Assembly (NCBI RefSeq): GCF_009857595.1
Contig: NZ_WWCU01000043.1
Coordinates: 1-49,412, forward strand
Source of the DNA: Pseudoduganella aquatica
GTDB lineage: Bacteria > Pseudomonadota > Gammaproteobacteria > Burkholderiales > Burkholderiaceae_D
Reading direction: 5' to 3'
Length of the DNA stretch: 49,412 bases
The notes beneath the pieces were generated by a model. The model searched no databases. It had not been told where the DNA came from and worked only from the letters and a program-made list of their open reading frames with translations. Below are positions 42,754-49,412 of the stretch, piece after piece. The number at the start of each line of letters is the position of its first letter. Position 1 is the first letter of the stretch. The position numbers and the translations under genes were made by a program.

Positions 42754-43683
42754 TTAGAGCAGGCGGGCGCCTAGCCAGTAGTGGCTGTGGCAAAGGTCGG
42801 CGGCGACCTGGCAGGCGAGGCGGCTGACGGCGGCGCCGGCGTTGGTGAGGGGAATGTTCTTGGAGCCGCACAGCACCACCGTGCGCGAGATCGCGGGCTG
42901 TTCTATCGGCAGCGCGACCATGGCGCCGCGCTCGATTTCGGCCAGCACCGGCGCCACCGGCAATATCGTGGCACCCATGTCGGCGAGGATGGCGGATTTT
43001 AGTATGGCGATGGAGTTGATTTCGATGACGTTGGCGGTGGCCAGGCCGGCGCTGCGGGCCACGCTTTCGATCCGCGGCCGCACGCCGTGCTGCGGGCCGG
43101 GCAGTATCAATTGCGCCGCCAGCGCCTGTTCCAGCGTGACGCTGGTGCGTCCTTCGGCCCAGGACGAGCCGGCGCGGCAGATGAAGCGCAGTTCTTCTTC
43201 CACCAGCGGGGTGCAGACGAAGGGCGAGAGCTGGCCGTCGTCGAACAGCACCGCCAGGTTGACGCGCCCGGATTTGAGCTGCTCGGCCAGGTTGCCGGTC
43301 AGTTCTTCGGTCAATTGCAGCGTAATTTCGGGGAACTGCGCGCGCGCGGCCGACAGCAGCGGCAGCGCCAAGGCGCCCGATATGCTGTGGGGCAGGCCCA
43401 GCGTGACGCTGCCGCTGGGACGCTCGGCCGACTGGGTAACGGCCGATTTGGCGTCCGCCACCTGCTTGAGGATGGCTTGCGCGTGTTCGTAAAAGACTTT
43501 TCCGGCGTCCGTGCTGAGCACGCCTTGGGCGGAGCGGTGCAGCAGCTGGGCGCCCAGTTCTTCTTCCAGCTGGCGCAGCTGCTGGGTCAGCGCCGGCTGC
43601 GCCACGTGCAGCACCGTGGCTGCGCGCGACAGCGAGCCGTGGTCGACGATGGCGACGAAATAGCGGAGTTGGCGTAATTCCAT
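42754..43683 (-). CDS. LysR-family transcriptional regulator
   Basis: 309 residues from ATG 43683 (a TTG at 43698 is possible). N-terminal HTH is MELRQLRYFVAIVDHGSLSRAATVLHVAQPALTQQLRQLE-type (key segment SRAATVLHVAQPALTQQL), then an effector-binding domain. It is of the CynR/Nac/GltC-like subgroup by the MELRQLRYF start. It lies upstream in the same orientation as the oxidoreductase, separated by 199 bp, and diverges from the HD-GYP gene, so either neighbour could be its target. A weak T-run hairpin at about 42720-42740 might end its transcript. Confidence 0.92.
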   Translation of the reverse strand: MELRQLRYFVAIVDHGSLSRAATVLHVAQPALTQQLRQLEEELGAQLLHRSAQGVLSTDAGKVFYEHAQAILKQVADAKSAVTQSAERPSGSVTLGLPHSISGALALPLLSAARAQFPEITLQLTEELTGNLAEQLKSGRVNLAVLFDDGQLSPFVCTPLVEEELRFICRAGSSWAEGRTSVTLEQALAAQLILPGPQHGVRPRIESVARSAGLATANVIEINSIAILKSAILADMGATILPVAPVLAEIERGAMVALPIEQPAISRTVVLCGSKNIPLTNAGAAVSRLACQVAADLCHSHYWLGARLL

Positions 43684-43736
43684 GTGGCTCGGGTGCAATG
43701 TTTAGGACAAAAGTATGAATCCGGGGAGAAACTATT

Positions 43737-43745
43737 TGTTATACT
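43737..43745 (+). promoter_or_regulatory. Extended -10 promoter of HD-GYP gene
   Basis: TGTTATACT is a TGn extended -10 (TG at 43737-43738, TATACT at 43740-43745), 44 bp before ATG 43790. The -35 region is poor, which is acceptable for an extended -10. Confidence 0.5.
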
Positions 43746-43789
43746 GATTCTAACCCCTCCCGATCTCCACAGCTCCCGCAGGCCCGCGT

Positions 43790-45013
43790 ATGCTCAAGAA
43801 AGTTGATTCTTCCCAGTTGACCGTGGGTATGTTCATTCATGACCTGAGTTGCGATTGGATGACCCATCCCTTCATCCGTAACCGTTTCGTGATTACGAGC
43901 GAAGACGAGATCCGCAAAATCCTCAAGGCCGGCATCCACGATGTGGTGATCGATAGTTCGAAAGGCCTGGACGTGCAGGATGCGCCCACGCTGGAGGAGG
44001 CCAACCAGGCCACCGAGCGCGAGCTGACCGAGTTGGCCGCCAAGCCGGTGGTGGTGACCCGGGTGTCGCTGGGCGAGGAGCTGTCGCGCGCGGCGCAGAT
44101 CCGCCACCAGGCTTCGACGCTGGTGCGCACGGTGATGCGCGACGCCCGCCTGGGCAAGGCCATCGAGATCGGCCAGGTGCAGCCGGTGGTGCAGAACATT
44201 ACCGAATCCATCCTGCGCAATCCCGGCGCGCTGGTGGGGCTGTTGCGCATCAAGAACAAGGACGATTACACGTTCCTGCATTCGGTCAGCGTGTGCGCGC
44301 TGCTGGTGGCCTTCTGCAATTCGCGCGGCATGGATGCGGAAATCACGCGCCAGGCCGGCCTGGGCGGCCTGCTGCACGATACCGGCAAGGCGCTGGTGCC
44401 GGACGAGGTGCTGAACAAGCCGGCCGCGCTGACGGACGAGGAGTTCGCCATTATCCGCAAGCATCCGCAGGACGGTTTCGACATCCTGCGCCAGTCGCCG
44501 GAGGTGAACGACATCGCGCTCGACATCACGCTGCACCACCACGAGCGGCGCGACGGCAGCGGCTACCCGAACAAGCTGTCCGGCGACGCCATCAGCGAAC
44601 TGGCGCAAATGGCCGCCATCGTGGACGTATATGACGCCATCACCGCCGATCGCTGCTACCACAAGGGCATGTCGGCGGCGGCCGCGCTGCGCAAGATCTA
44701 CGAGTGGAGCAAGTTCCACTTCAATCCGCAGTATGCGCAGGAATTCATGCGCTGCGTGGGCATCTATCCGGTGGGCACCATGGTGATGCTGGAGTCGGGC
44801 CGCCTGGGCGTGGTGATCGAGCCGCACGAGACCAATCTGCTGGCGCCCAAGGTGAATGTGTTCTTCCACACCAAGAAGAATGTCTACATCAAGCCGGAGA
44901 CGGTGGATCTGGCGCGCGGGGTGGGCTTTGGCGGCGGCGACAAGATCGTCGGCCACGAATCGCCCGCCAAGTGGAATGTCGATCCGATGCGTTTCCTCAC
45001 CCTGGCGGGCTAG
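43790..45013 (+). CDS. HD-GYP cyclic-di-GMP phosphodiesterase with DUF3391 N-terminus
   Basis: 407 residues. The N-terminal DUF3391-type domain (MLKKVDSSQLTVGMFIHDLS) is followed by the HD-GYP domain: His196-Asp197-Thr-Gly-Lys (LLHDTGK), HH at 249-251 with Glu252 (LHHHERRDGSGYP) and Gly258-Tyr259-Pro260, then VDVYDAITADRCYHKGM. All metal-ligand motifs are intact, so it is expected to hydrolyse c-di-GMP to GMP. Its stop codon overlaps that of the converging diguanylate cyclase. With EPS and Tad pilus genes nearby, a role in attachment or biofilm control is plausible but not shown. Confidence 0.95.
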   Translation: MLKKVDSSQLTVGMFIHDLSCDWMTHPFIRNRFVITSEDEIRKILKAGIHDVVIDSSKGLDVQDAPTLEEANQATERELTELAAKPVVVTRVSLGEELSRAAQIRHQASTLVRTVMRDARLGKAIEIGQVQPVVQNITESILRNPGALVGLLRIKNKDDYTFLHSVSVCALLVAFCNSRGMDAEITRQAGLGGLLHDTGKALVPDEVLNKPAALTDEEFAIIRKHPQDGFDILRQSPEVNDIALDITLHHHERRDGSGYPNKLSGDAISELAQMAAIVDVYDAITADRCYHKGMSAAAALRKIYEWSKFHFNPQYAQEFMRCVGIYPVGTMVMLESGRLGVVIEPHETNLLAPKVNVFFHTKKNVYIKPETVDLARGVGFGGGDKIVGHESPAKWNVDPMRFLTLAG

Positions 45014-46059
45014 AAGAACTCGGCCTCGTCGTTCGATTCGATCAGCTGCAGCAGGCCGCCGCTGACCAGTTCGTCATAGTGGCAGACCTTGTTGCGGCCA
45101 TGGCTTTTGGCGTAGTACAGCGCCTGGTCGGCCTGGCCGAGGATGATTACCGGCGCCTGGTAGGCGCTGATGCTGACATAGCCTATGCTGACCGTCACCT
45201 TGCCCACCTGCGGGAATTCGTGCGTTTCCACATTGCTGCGGAAGCGGTCGATGATGCGCGCCGCGTTGGCCTGCGAGGTCGAGCGCAGCAGCACCACGAA
45301 CTCCTCGCCGCCGAAGCGGAACACGCGGTCCTGCGCGCGGAAGGAGGAGGTCAGCAGGTTGGCGATCAGAATCAGCACTTCGTCGCCGTACAGGTGGCCG
45401 AATTTGTCGTTGACGTGCTTGAAGTGGTCCACGTCGACCACGGCCAGCCATTGCCGTTCCTCGTCGTTGTGGCGGCGCCGCTCCAGCTCGCCCGGCGGCA
45501 GCGCCAGCGCGTCCTGCTCGGCGGTGCTGGCCTGCAGCATCTTGGCCAGCTGGTCGTCGAAGGTCTTGCGGTTGAGCAGGCCGGTCAGCGAGTCGCGCTC
45601 GCTGTAGTCGAGCAGGTTCTGGAAGTTGCGGTACACGCTGACGATGCCGCCCACCACGTGGATGGTTTCGCTGGTGTAGGGCGTGGGATTGACGATTTCC
45701 AGGCAGGTGTTGGCCTTGTCGCCCAGCCATATGGGCAGCCAGAGCGTGTGGTTGCCGTCGGCGTCGACCTGGTCGGCCGACTGTTCGTGGCGCGCGATGC
45801 AGGCCGCGAGCGCGGGGAACAGGCTGATGGGATCGCCGGCGCAGGACGGATCGGCGTGATCCTCCATGCGCGCCGGGCTGCCGCACACGATGATGGCGCG
45901 CGGACGCACGAACAGCTGGCCGCGCACCGACGTCAGCGTCAGCACGCGGGTCTGGCGCGCACCGGCCAGCTCCTGGACGGCCGATATCACCGAGACGTCC
46001 AGCATCGTGTGGTCGCGGTGGCCAGTCATATCCACCATGTGTTTCAGTAGGGAATCCAT
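45010..46059 (-). CDS. GGDEF-domain diguanylate cyclase
   Basis: 349 residues from ATG 46059. The N-terminal half (about 20-180) is a GAF-like sensor domain without a membrane segment (VRGQLFVRPRAIIVCG, LWLPIWLGDKANTCLEIV). The C-terminal GGDEF domain begins ERDSLTGLLNRKTFD and has the active GGEEF at 250-254; the I-site RAQD at 241-244 five residues upstream is kept, so product inhibition is expected. It makes c-di-GMP from two GTP. Promoter predicted at 46133-46161. It ends within the HD-GYP gene's stop codon (CTAG shared by both TAG stops). Confidence 0.95.
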   Translation of the reverse strand: MDSLLKHMVDMTGHRDHTMLDVSVISAVQELAGARQTRVLTLTSVRGQLFVRPRAIIVCGSPARMEDHADPSCAGDPISLFPALAACIARHEQSADQVDADGNHTLWLPIWLGDKANTCLEIVNPTPYTSETIHVVGGIVSVYRNFQNLLDYSERDSLTGLLNRKTFDDQLAKMLQASTAEQDALALPPGELERRRHNDEERQWLAVVDVDHFKHVNDKFGHLYGDEVLILIANLLTSSFRAQDRVFRFGGEEFVVLLRSTSQANAARIIDRFRSNVETHEFPQVGKVTVSIGYVSISAYQAPVIILGQADQALYYAKSHGRNKVCHYDELVSGGLLQLIESNDEAEFF

Positions 46060-46438
46060 CGTCGTTCTCTGATCACGGCACCAAGGCGCACAGTGCTCAT
46101 AAGCACGAGGCCTTTCCAAAAGACAGCTAAGCAGAATAATCGCTTTTTGTAAGATAGGCAATTCCAGCGTGCGATATTTCTGCTGAAACGCCACGATTCT
46201 ACCCCTCAATGACGGACACAAGCGCGTGCTAGCGCCACCATCCCTCGAAAGTTTGATTTAAAACAGTTTCCTTCTTACCACACTGGCCCTGCACGCGCGT
46301 TTCGAATGATTCCGTGCGGAAAACTTGCGCTCAATCAACGCCGCCGAAACTGGCAGGGATATAGTGCATTCAATGGCCGCCGGACTGCAGACCGGCTGCG
46401 CCAGGGCGTAGCTTTGATTTCTTTTCAAGGGGACCATC
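46060..46438. other. Divergent intergenic region, GGDEF gene to flp
   Basis: About 380 bp without a supported gene and clearly AT-richer than its flanks. The left half contains the cyclase promoter. The right half must hold the Tad promoter; I found only a weak -10 (TATAGT, 46360-46365) with no good -35, and CTGGCAGGGATATAGTGC, which resembles a sigma54 site but has GG and GC two bases too far apart. Confidence 0.5.
46133..46161 (-). promoter_or_regulatory. Predicted promoter of diguanylate cyclase gene
   Basis: On the minus strand, TTGCCT (46156-46161) and TATTCT (46133-46138) are exactly 17 bp apart. The transcript would start about 65 nt before ATG 46059. Confidence 0.5.
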
Positions 46439-46618
46439 ATGAACAGTTTTATGCAGGCAGCCCGGGACTTTGCCAGGGATGAAGAAGGGATTACCGCGAT
46501 CGAGTATGGCCTGATCGCGGCGGCCATGGCCGGCGTGATCGCGGTCGCGTTCACGCCGCTCAGGGCGGCCATCGTGGCGGCGTTCGGCGAGATCATCACC
46601 GCCATGAACGTGGTCTGA
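46439..46618 (+). CDS. flp: Flp-family type IVb pilin
   Basis: 59 residues, typical of Flp pilins. Short leader MNSFMQAARDFARDEEG, then the prepilin-peptidase site Gly17 before Ile18, and the mature start ITAIEYGLIAAAMAG with Glu at +5 and Tyr at +6 as in the Flp family; the rest is a hydrophobic helix. It would be the major subunit of a Tad adhesive pilus. AGGGG lies just upstream (46428-46432). A strong hairpin follows the stop codon. The gene is too short for usual ORF cutoffs. Confidence 0.93.
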   Translation: MNSFMQAARDFARDEEGITAIEYGLIAAAMAGVIAVAFTPLRAAIVAAFGEIITAMNVV

Positions 46619-46627
46619 CGCGCTGCC

Positions 46628-46658
46628 GGGCGCGCCGCTGATCCGGTGCGGCGCGCCC
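46628..46658 (+). terminator. Strong hairpin between flp and prepilin peptidase genes
   Basis: Perfect 11-bp GC-rich stem GGGCGCGCCGC/GCGGCGCGCCC with a 9-nt loop, 9 bp after the flp stop. There is no T-tract, so it is more likely a partial terminator or a 3' stabiliser that raises pilin over the downstream assembly proteins. Confidence 0.6.
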
Positions 46659-46678
46659 ACTACCACTGGGAGGACCCG

Positions 46679-47215
46679 ATGTGGACCGCGACCGAGGTGC
46701 TGTTGCTGTGGCTGGTGCTGCAAGCGGCCGCCACTGATCTGGCGCTGCGCAAGATTCCCAACGCCCTGGTGCTCGGCGGTTTGCTGCTGGCGCTGGTGCT
46801 GCACGGCCTGGCCGGGCCGCCGCACGCGCTGCTGACGCAGTGGCTGGCGGGGCTGCTGGCCGGCTTCTTTCTCTTTCTGCCGCTGTACTTGCTGCGCGGC
46901 ATGGCCGCCGGCGACGTCAAGCTGATGGCCATGGTGGGCGCTTTCAGCGGTCCGCTGCAGGCGGTCGATATCGCCTTGCTGAGCTTTGCGGCCGGCGGCG
47001 TGCTGGGCTTGCTGCTGATGGCGGCCAGCGGCCAGTGGCGGCGCGGCCTGGCCAATCTGCGCGCCATGCTGCTGCCGGCCCTGCTGCGCCTGGCGGGCGT
47101 GCCCCTGCAGCCGGTGCCCTTGCAGCCTGGCCGCAGCGTCGGCGGCATGCCTTACGGCGTGGCCGTGGCGCTGGGCACGGCGGGCGTGGTGCTGGCGCCG
47201 CACTGCCGCGCTTAG
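46679..47215 (+). CDS. Type IV prepilin peptidase (TadV/CpaA, A24)
   Basis: 178-residue polytopic aspartic protease that cleaves the Flp leader. The first catalytic Asp is in AATDLALRKIPN and the second in AAGDVKLMAMVGAF; about 5-6 hydrophobic segments. It lacks the methyltransferase domain of PilD, as TadV does. ATG 46679 has GGGAGGA upstream. It follows flp, in the usual Tad order. A longer in-frame start at 46646 would overlap the hairpin and is not preferred. Confidence 0.93.
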   Translation: MWTATEVLLLWLVLQAAATDLALRKIPNALVLGGLLLALVLHGLAGPPHALLTQWLAGLLAGFFLFLPLYLLRGMAAGDVKLMAMVGAFSGPLQAVDIALLSFAAGGVLGLLLMAASGQWRRGLANLRAMLLPALLRLAGVPLQPVPLQPGRSVGGMPYGVAVALGTAGVVLAPHCRA

Positions 47216-47295
47216 CCTTTGCTGTAGCTCAATATCGACCCCGTTCGCCCTTGCTAGTATCGATTCCTCATCGCAACATTTTTCAGGAGAATCGC

Positions 47296-48684
47296 ATGAT
47301 GGAGTTTGCCCCTGCATTGCCCGCTGCCCGCTGCGAGGAGGACATCCAGAGCGCGCTGCTGCCGCCCCAGCCCAAGTGCTTGCGTGAAACGGGACTGGAG
47401 CTGCAGCTGATCGTGGAGCTGGCCGCCAAGGCCATGTATGTGGCCGGGCGCACCCATCTGCCCATCCTGGCCACGCGGCTGCGGCTGTCGATCAATGTCT
47501 TGCGCGAGGCGCTTGATTTCATGGTGGCCGAGCAGCTGGCCGAAGTGGCCTGGCGCGGCGACGCCGACATCGACGTGCAGTACCAGCTGACGGCGGCGGG
47601 CAAGCTGCGCGCCGCCGGCTGGCTGGAGCGCTCGCCCTACCAGGGACCGGCGCCGGTGACGCTGGAGGCCTGGCGCGCCATGGCCGCGCGCCAGGCGGCC
47701 CAGCTGCCGGTGCCCAGCGCCGAGGACGTGGAGGCGGTGTTCGGCGAGGCCGGGCTGGAGCCGGCGGTGCGCAACCTGATCGGCGCGGCCATGCACGCCG
47801 GGCGCTCGATGCTGCTGTACGGTCCGCCCGGCAGCGGCAAGAGCACGCTGGCGCGCAAGCTGGGCCGGCTGTTGCAGGGCACGGTGCTGGTGCCGCACGC
47901 GGTGGCGGTGGGGCAGGAGATTATCCAGCTGTACGACCCGGCGGTGCACCTGCCGCCGTCGCTGCCGCCGGGCGCGGCCGGGCGCCAGCCGCTGGAGCGG
48001 CGCAGCACCGACGCGCGCTGGGTGCTGTGCCAGCGGCCGGTGGTGCAGCTGGGCGCGGAACTGGACGAGTCCATGCTGGAGCTGCGCCATGACGCCTTCT
48101 CCGGCTGCTACCAGGCGCCGCCGCATTGCAAGGCCAGCCACGGCCTGTTCATTATCGACGACCTGGGCCGCCAGCGCCTGAGCGCGCCGGCCCTGCTGAA
48201 CCGCCTGATCCAGCCGCTGGACGCGGGCCAGGACCAGCTGTCGCTGCAGGGCGGCCATAAATTCTCCATGCCTTTCCAGGCCATGCTGGTGTTCGCCACC
48301 AACCTGGCGCCGCAGGCGCTGCTGGACGGCTCGGCGCTGCGCCGGCTGGGCTACAAGATCCATGTGGGCGCGCTCAGCGAGGCCAGCTACCGCAGCCTGT
48401 TCCGCCTGCAGTGCCGCGCCGCCGGCGTGGCGCTGGACGACGCCGGCCTGCGCTACCTGATCGAGGAGCTGCACCGGGGCAGCGGCCAGCCGCTGCTGGC
48501 CAGCTATCCGCGCGAGATCCTGGGCCGCATCGCCGACTTCGCCGGCTACGCGGGCCAGGCGCCGCGCCTGTCGGTGGCGGCGCTGGACCAGGCCTGGTCC
48601 AGCATGTTCGCCGCCTGCTGGCCGGCCGAAGTGCAGGCCCAGGCGGATGCCGAGCAAGCCTGCTGGCGGGCGAGGGCGGCATGA
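47296..48684 (+). CDS. AAA+ ATPase with winged-helix-like N-terminus, inside Tad locus
   Basis: 462 residues. N-terminal 40-130 looks like a winged helix (LELQLIVELAAKAMYVAGRT, ATRLRLSINVLREALDFMVAE). The AAA+ core has Walker A GPPGSGKST (176-184), Walker B LFIIDDLGRQ (284-293), sensor-1 region MLVFATNLAP and an arginine-rich sensor-2 region (SALRRLGYKI). It is not TadA (no secretion-ATPase Asp/His boxes) and not TadZ/CpaE. The architecture recalls MoxR/AAA_5-type ATPases that remodel complexes. I do not know a described function in Tad pili. AGGAGA precedes ATG 47296; the stop overlaps cpaB. Confidence 0.8.
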   Translation: MMEFAPALPAARCEEDIQSALLPPQPKCLRETGLELQLIVELAAKAMYVAGRTHLPILATRLRLSINVLREALDFMVAEQLAEVAWRGDADIDVQYQLTAAGKLRAAGWLERSPYQGPAPVTLEAWRAMAARQAAQLPVPSAEDVEAVFGEAGLEPAVRNLIGAAMHAGRSMLLYGPPGSGKSTLARKLGRLLQGTVLVPHAVAVGQEIIQLYDPAVHLPPSLPPGAAGRQPLERRSTDARWVLCQRPVVQLGAELDESMLELRHDAFSGCYQAPPHCKASHGLFIIDDLGRQRLSAPALLNRLIQPLDAGQDQLSLQGGHKFSMPFQAMLVFATNLAPQALLDGSALRRLGYKIHVGALSEASYRSLFRLQCRAAGVALDDAGLRYLIEELHRGSGQPLLASYPREILGRIADFAGYAGQAPRLSVAALDQAWSSMFAACWPAEVQAQADAEQACWRARAA

Positions 48685-49412
48685 AAAACCGGCGCGCGTA
48701 CCTGATGCTGGGGCTGGCGGCGGTGCTGGGGTTGGCGGCGGTGCTGCTGGCGTCGCGCTGGCTGCTGCGGCAAACGCCGGGCGCGGCCGGCCGCATCGTG
48801 GTGGCCGCCGCCGACGTCAACCTGGGCCAGCGCCTGGCGCCGGACATGTTCAAGCTGGCGGACTGGCCGGCCGACGCGCTGCCGCCGGGCGCGTTGCGCG
48901 ATCCGGCCCGGCTCAGCGGCCGGGTGCTGAAGACCAGCGTGCTGCGCGGCGAACCGCTGAGCGAGGCCAAGCTGGCCCCGGCCGGCACGCTGGGCGGCCT
49001 GTCGGCGCTGATCGCCGAGGGCAAGCGCGCCATCACCGTGCGCGTCAACGACGTGGTGGGCGTGGCCGGCTTTGCGCTGCCCGGCAATTTCGTCGACATC
49101 ATCGTGCACACCCAGGCCGGCGAGCAGCAACAGCAGCGCGATATTTCCAAGATCGTGCTCGAGCGCATCCTGGTGCTGGCGGTGGCGCAGGAAGTGAGCC
49201 GCGACGACACCAAGCCGCGCGTGGTGAACGCCGTCACGCTGGAGGTGACGCCGGAGCAGGCCGAGCATTTGGACCTGGCGCGCAGCGTGGGCAGCCTGTC
49301 GCTGGCGCTGCGCAACCAGATCGACCCGCGGCCGGGCGTGACCGGCGGCGCCACCAAGGGCACGCTGCTGGGCCTGCACGAGCCGGCCGCCGAGACCGCC
49401 GCGCCGGCCGCG
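48681..49412 (+). CDS. cpaB: Flp pilus assembly protein CpaB (RcpC), 3' end outside window
   Basis: The first 244 residues are visible and the frame is open at the window edge. N-terminal membrane anchor (MKNRRAYLMLGLAAVLGLAAV), then a SAF/beta-clip domain (IVVAAADVNLGQRLAPDMFKLADWP, LSGRVLKTSVLRGEPLSEAKL) and the CpaB core (ITVRVNDVVGVAGFALPGNFVDII). It is a periplasmic protein that helps assemble the Tad outer-membrane secretin. ATG overlaps the AAA+ stop by 4 bp, so it is co-translated with that ATPase. The rest of the Tad genes should lie to the right. Confidence 0.93.
   Translation, partial: MKNRRAYLMLGLAAVLGLAAVLLASRWLLRQTPGAAGRIVVAAADVNLGQRLAPDMFKLADWPADALPPGALRDPARLSGRVLKTSVLRGEPLSEAKLAPAGTLGGLSALIAEGKRAITVRVNDVVGVAGFALPGNFVDIIVHTQAGEQQQQRDISKIVLERILVLAVAQEVSRDDTKPRVVNAVTLEVTPEQAEHLDLARSVGSLSLALRNQIDPRPGVTGGATKGTLLGLHEPAAETAAPAA

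Noticed and set aside
46355..46375. Sigma54 promoter for the Tad locus
   Set aside because: CTGGCAGGGATATAGTGC has the GG and GC elements 14 nt apart instead of 12, so it does not fit the sigma54 rule.

Overview
The window is a GC-rich stretch of a betaproteobacterial chromosome. The gene families present (exosortase A exopolysaccharide locus, Tad pilus genes, a TonB-receptor sugar locus, LiuR-like operators over icmF and indolepyruvate oxidoreductase) fit an Oxalobacteraceae genome such as Massilia, Duganella or Janthinobacterium. That placement is inferred from gene content, not from a marker gene. I saw no rRNA, tRNA, CRISPR array, integrase or transposase.

Region 1 (1-19082) is an exosortase A (PEP-CTERM) exopolysaccharide locus. 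A tight forward operon, entered in the middle at the left edge, encodes a tyrosine autokinase, an outer-membrane beta-barrel protein, an ExeA-like ATPase, UDP-GlcNAc 2-epimerase (wecB), a polysaccharide deacetylase, a FemAB-like acyltransferase, a glycosyltransferase, exosortase A fused to EpsI, an asparagine-synthetase-like amidotransferase and another glycosyltransferase. Most junctions overlap by 4 bp (ATGA). A converging two-gene operon (ugd plus a UDP-glucuronate 4-epimerase) supplies uronic-acid nucleotide sugars. Divergent from it, a three-gene operon adds two glycosyltransferases and a polytopic GT39-like transferase. The two operons face each other over overlapping promoters at 14943-14978.

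Region 2 (19206-25658) is mixed housekeeping and accessory genes: an Aer-like PAS chemoreceptor, a small secreted Cys protein coupled to a [2Fe-2S] ferredoxin, an unknown small protein, a MoaD/ThiS-like protein next to a BNR-type beta-propeller, a TetR regulator divergent from a metallo-beta-lactamase-fold hydrolase across a palindromic operator, two copies of a REP-like palindromic element, and a small coiled-coil protein.

Region 3 (25777-34844) is a disaccharide uptake and phosphorolysis locus: TonB-dependent receptor, LacI regulator, GH65 phosphorylase, beta-phosphoglucomutase, MFS transporter and a second LacI regulator. The inferred route is outer-membrane uptake, inner-membrane import, phosphorolysis to glucose plus beta-glucose-1-phosphate, then conversion to glucose-6-phosphate. 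A consensus-like promoter overlapped by two operator-like sites precedes the receptor.

Region 4 (34855-43683) runs on the minus strand: a small ribbon-helix-helix-like protein, a VOC-family protein, fused isobutyryl-CoA mutase (icmF), fused indolepyruvate ferredoxin oxidoreductase and a LysR regulator. icmF and the oxidoreductase each have a LiuR-like palindrome upstream, and the icmF promoter has the long 20-bp spacer typical of MerR-family activation.

Region 5 (43790-49412) holds an HD-GYP phosphodiesterase and a GGDEF diguanylate cyclase converging on overlapping stop codons, followed by the start of a Tad/Flp pilus locus (Flp pilin, prepilin peptidase, an unusual AAA ATPase and the 5' part of cpaB).
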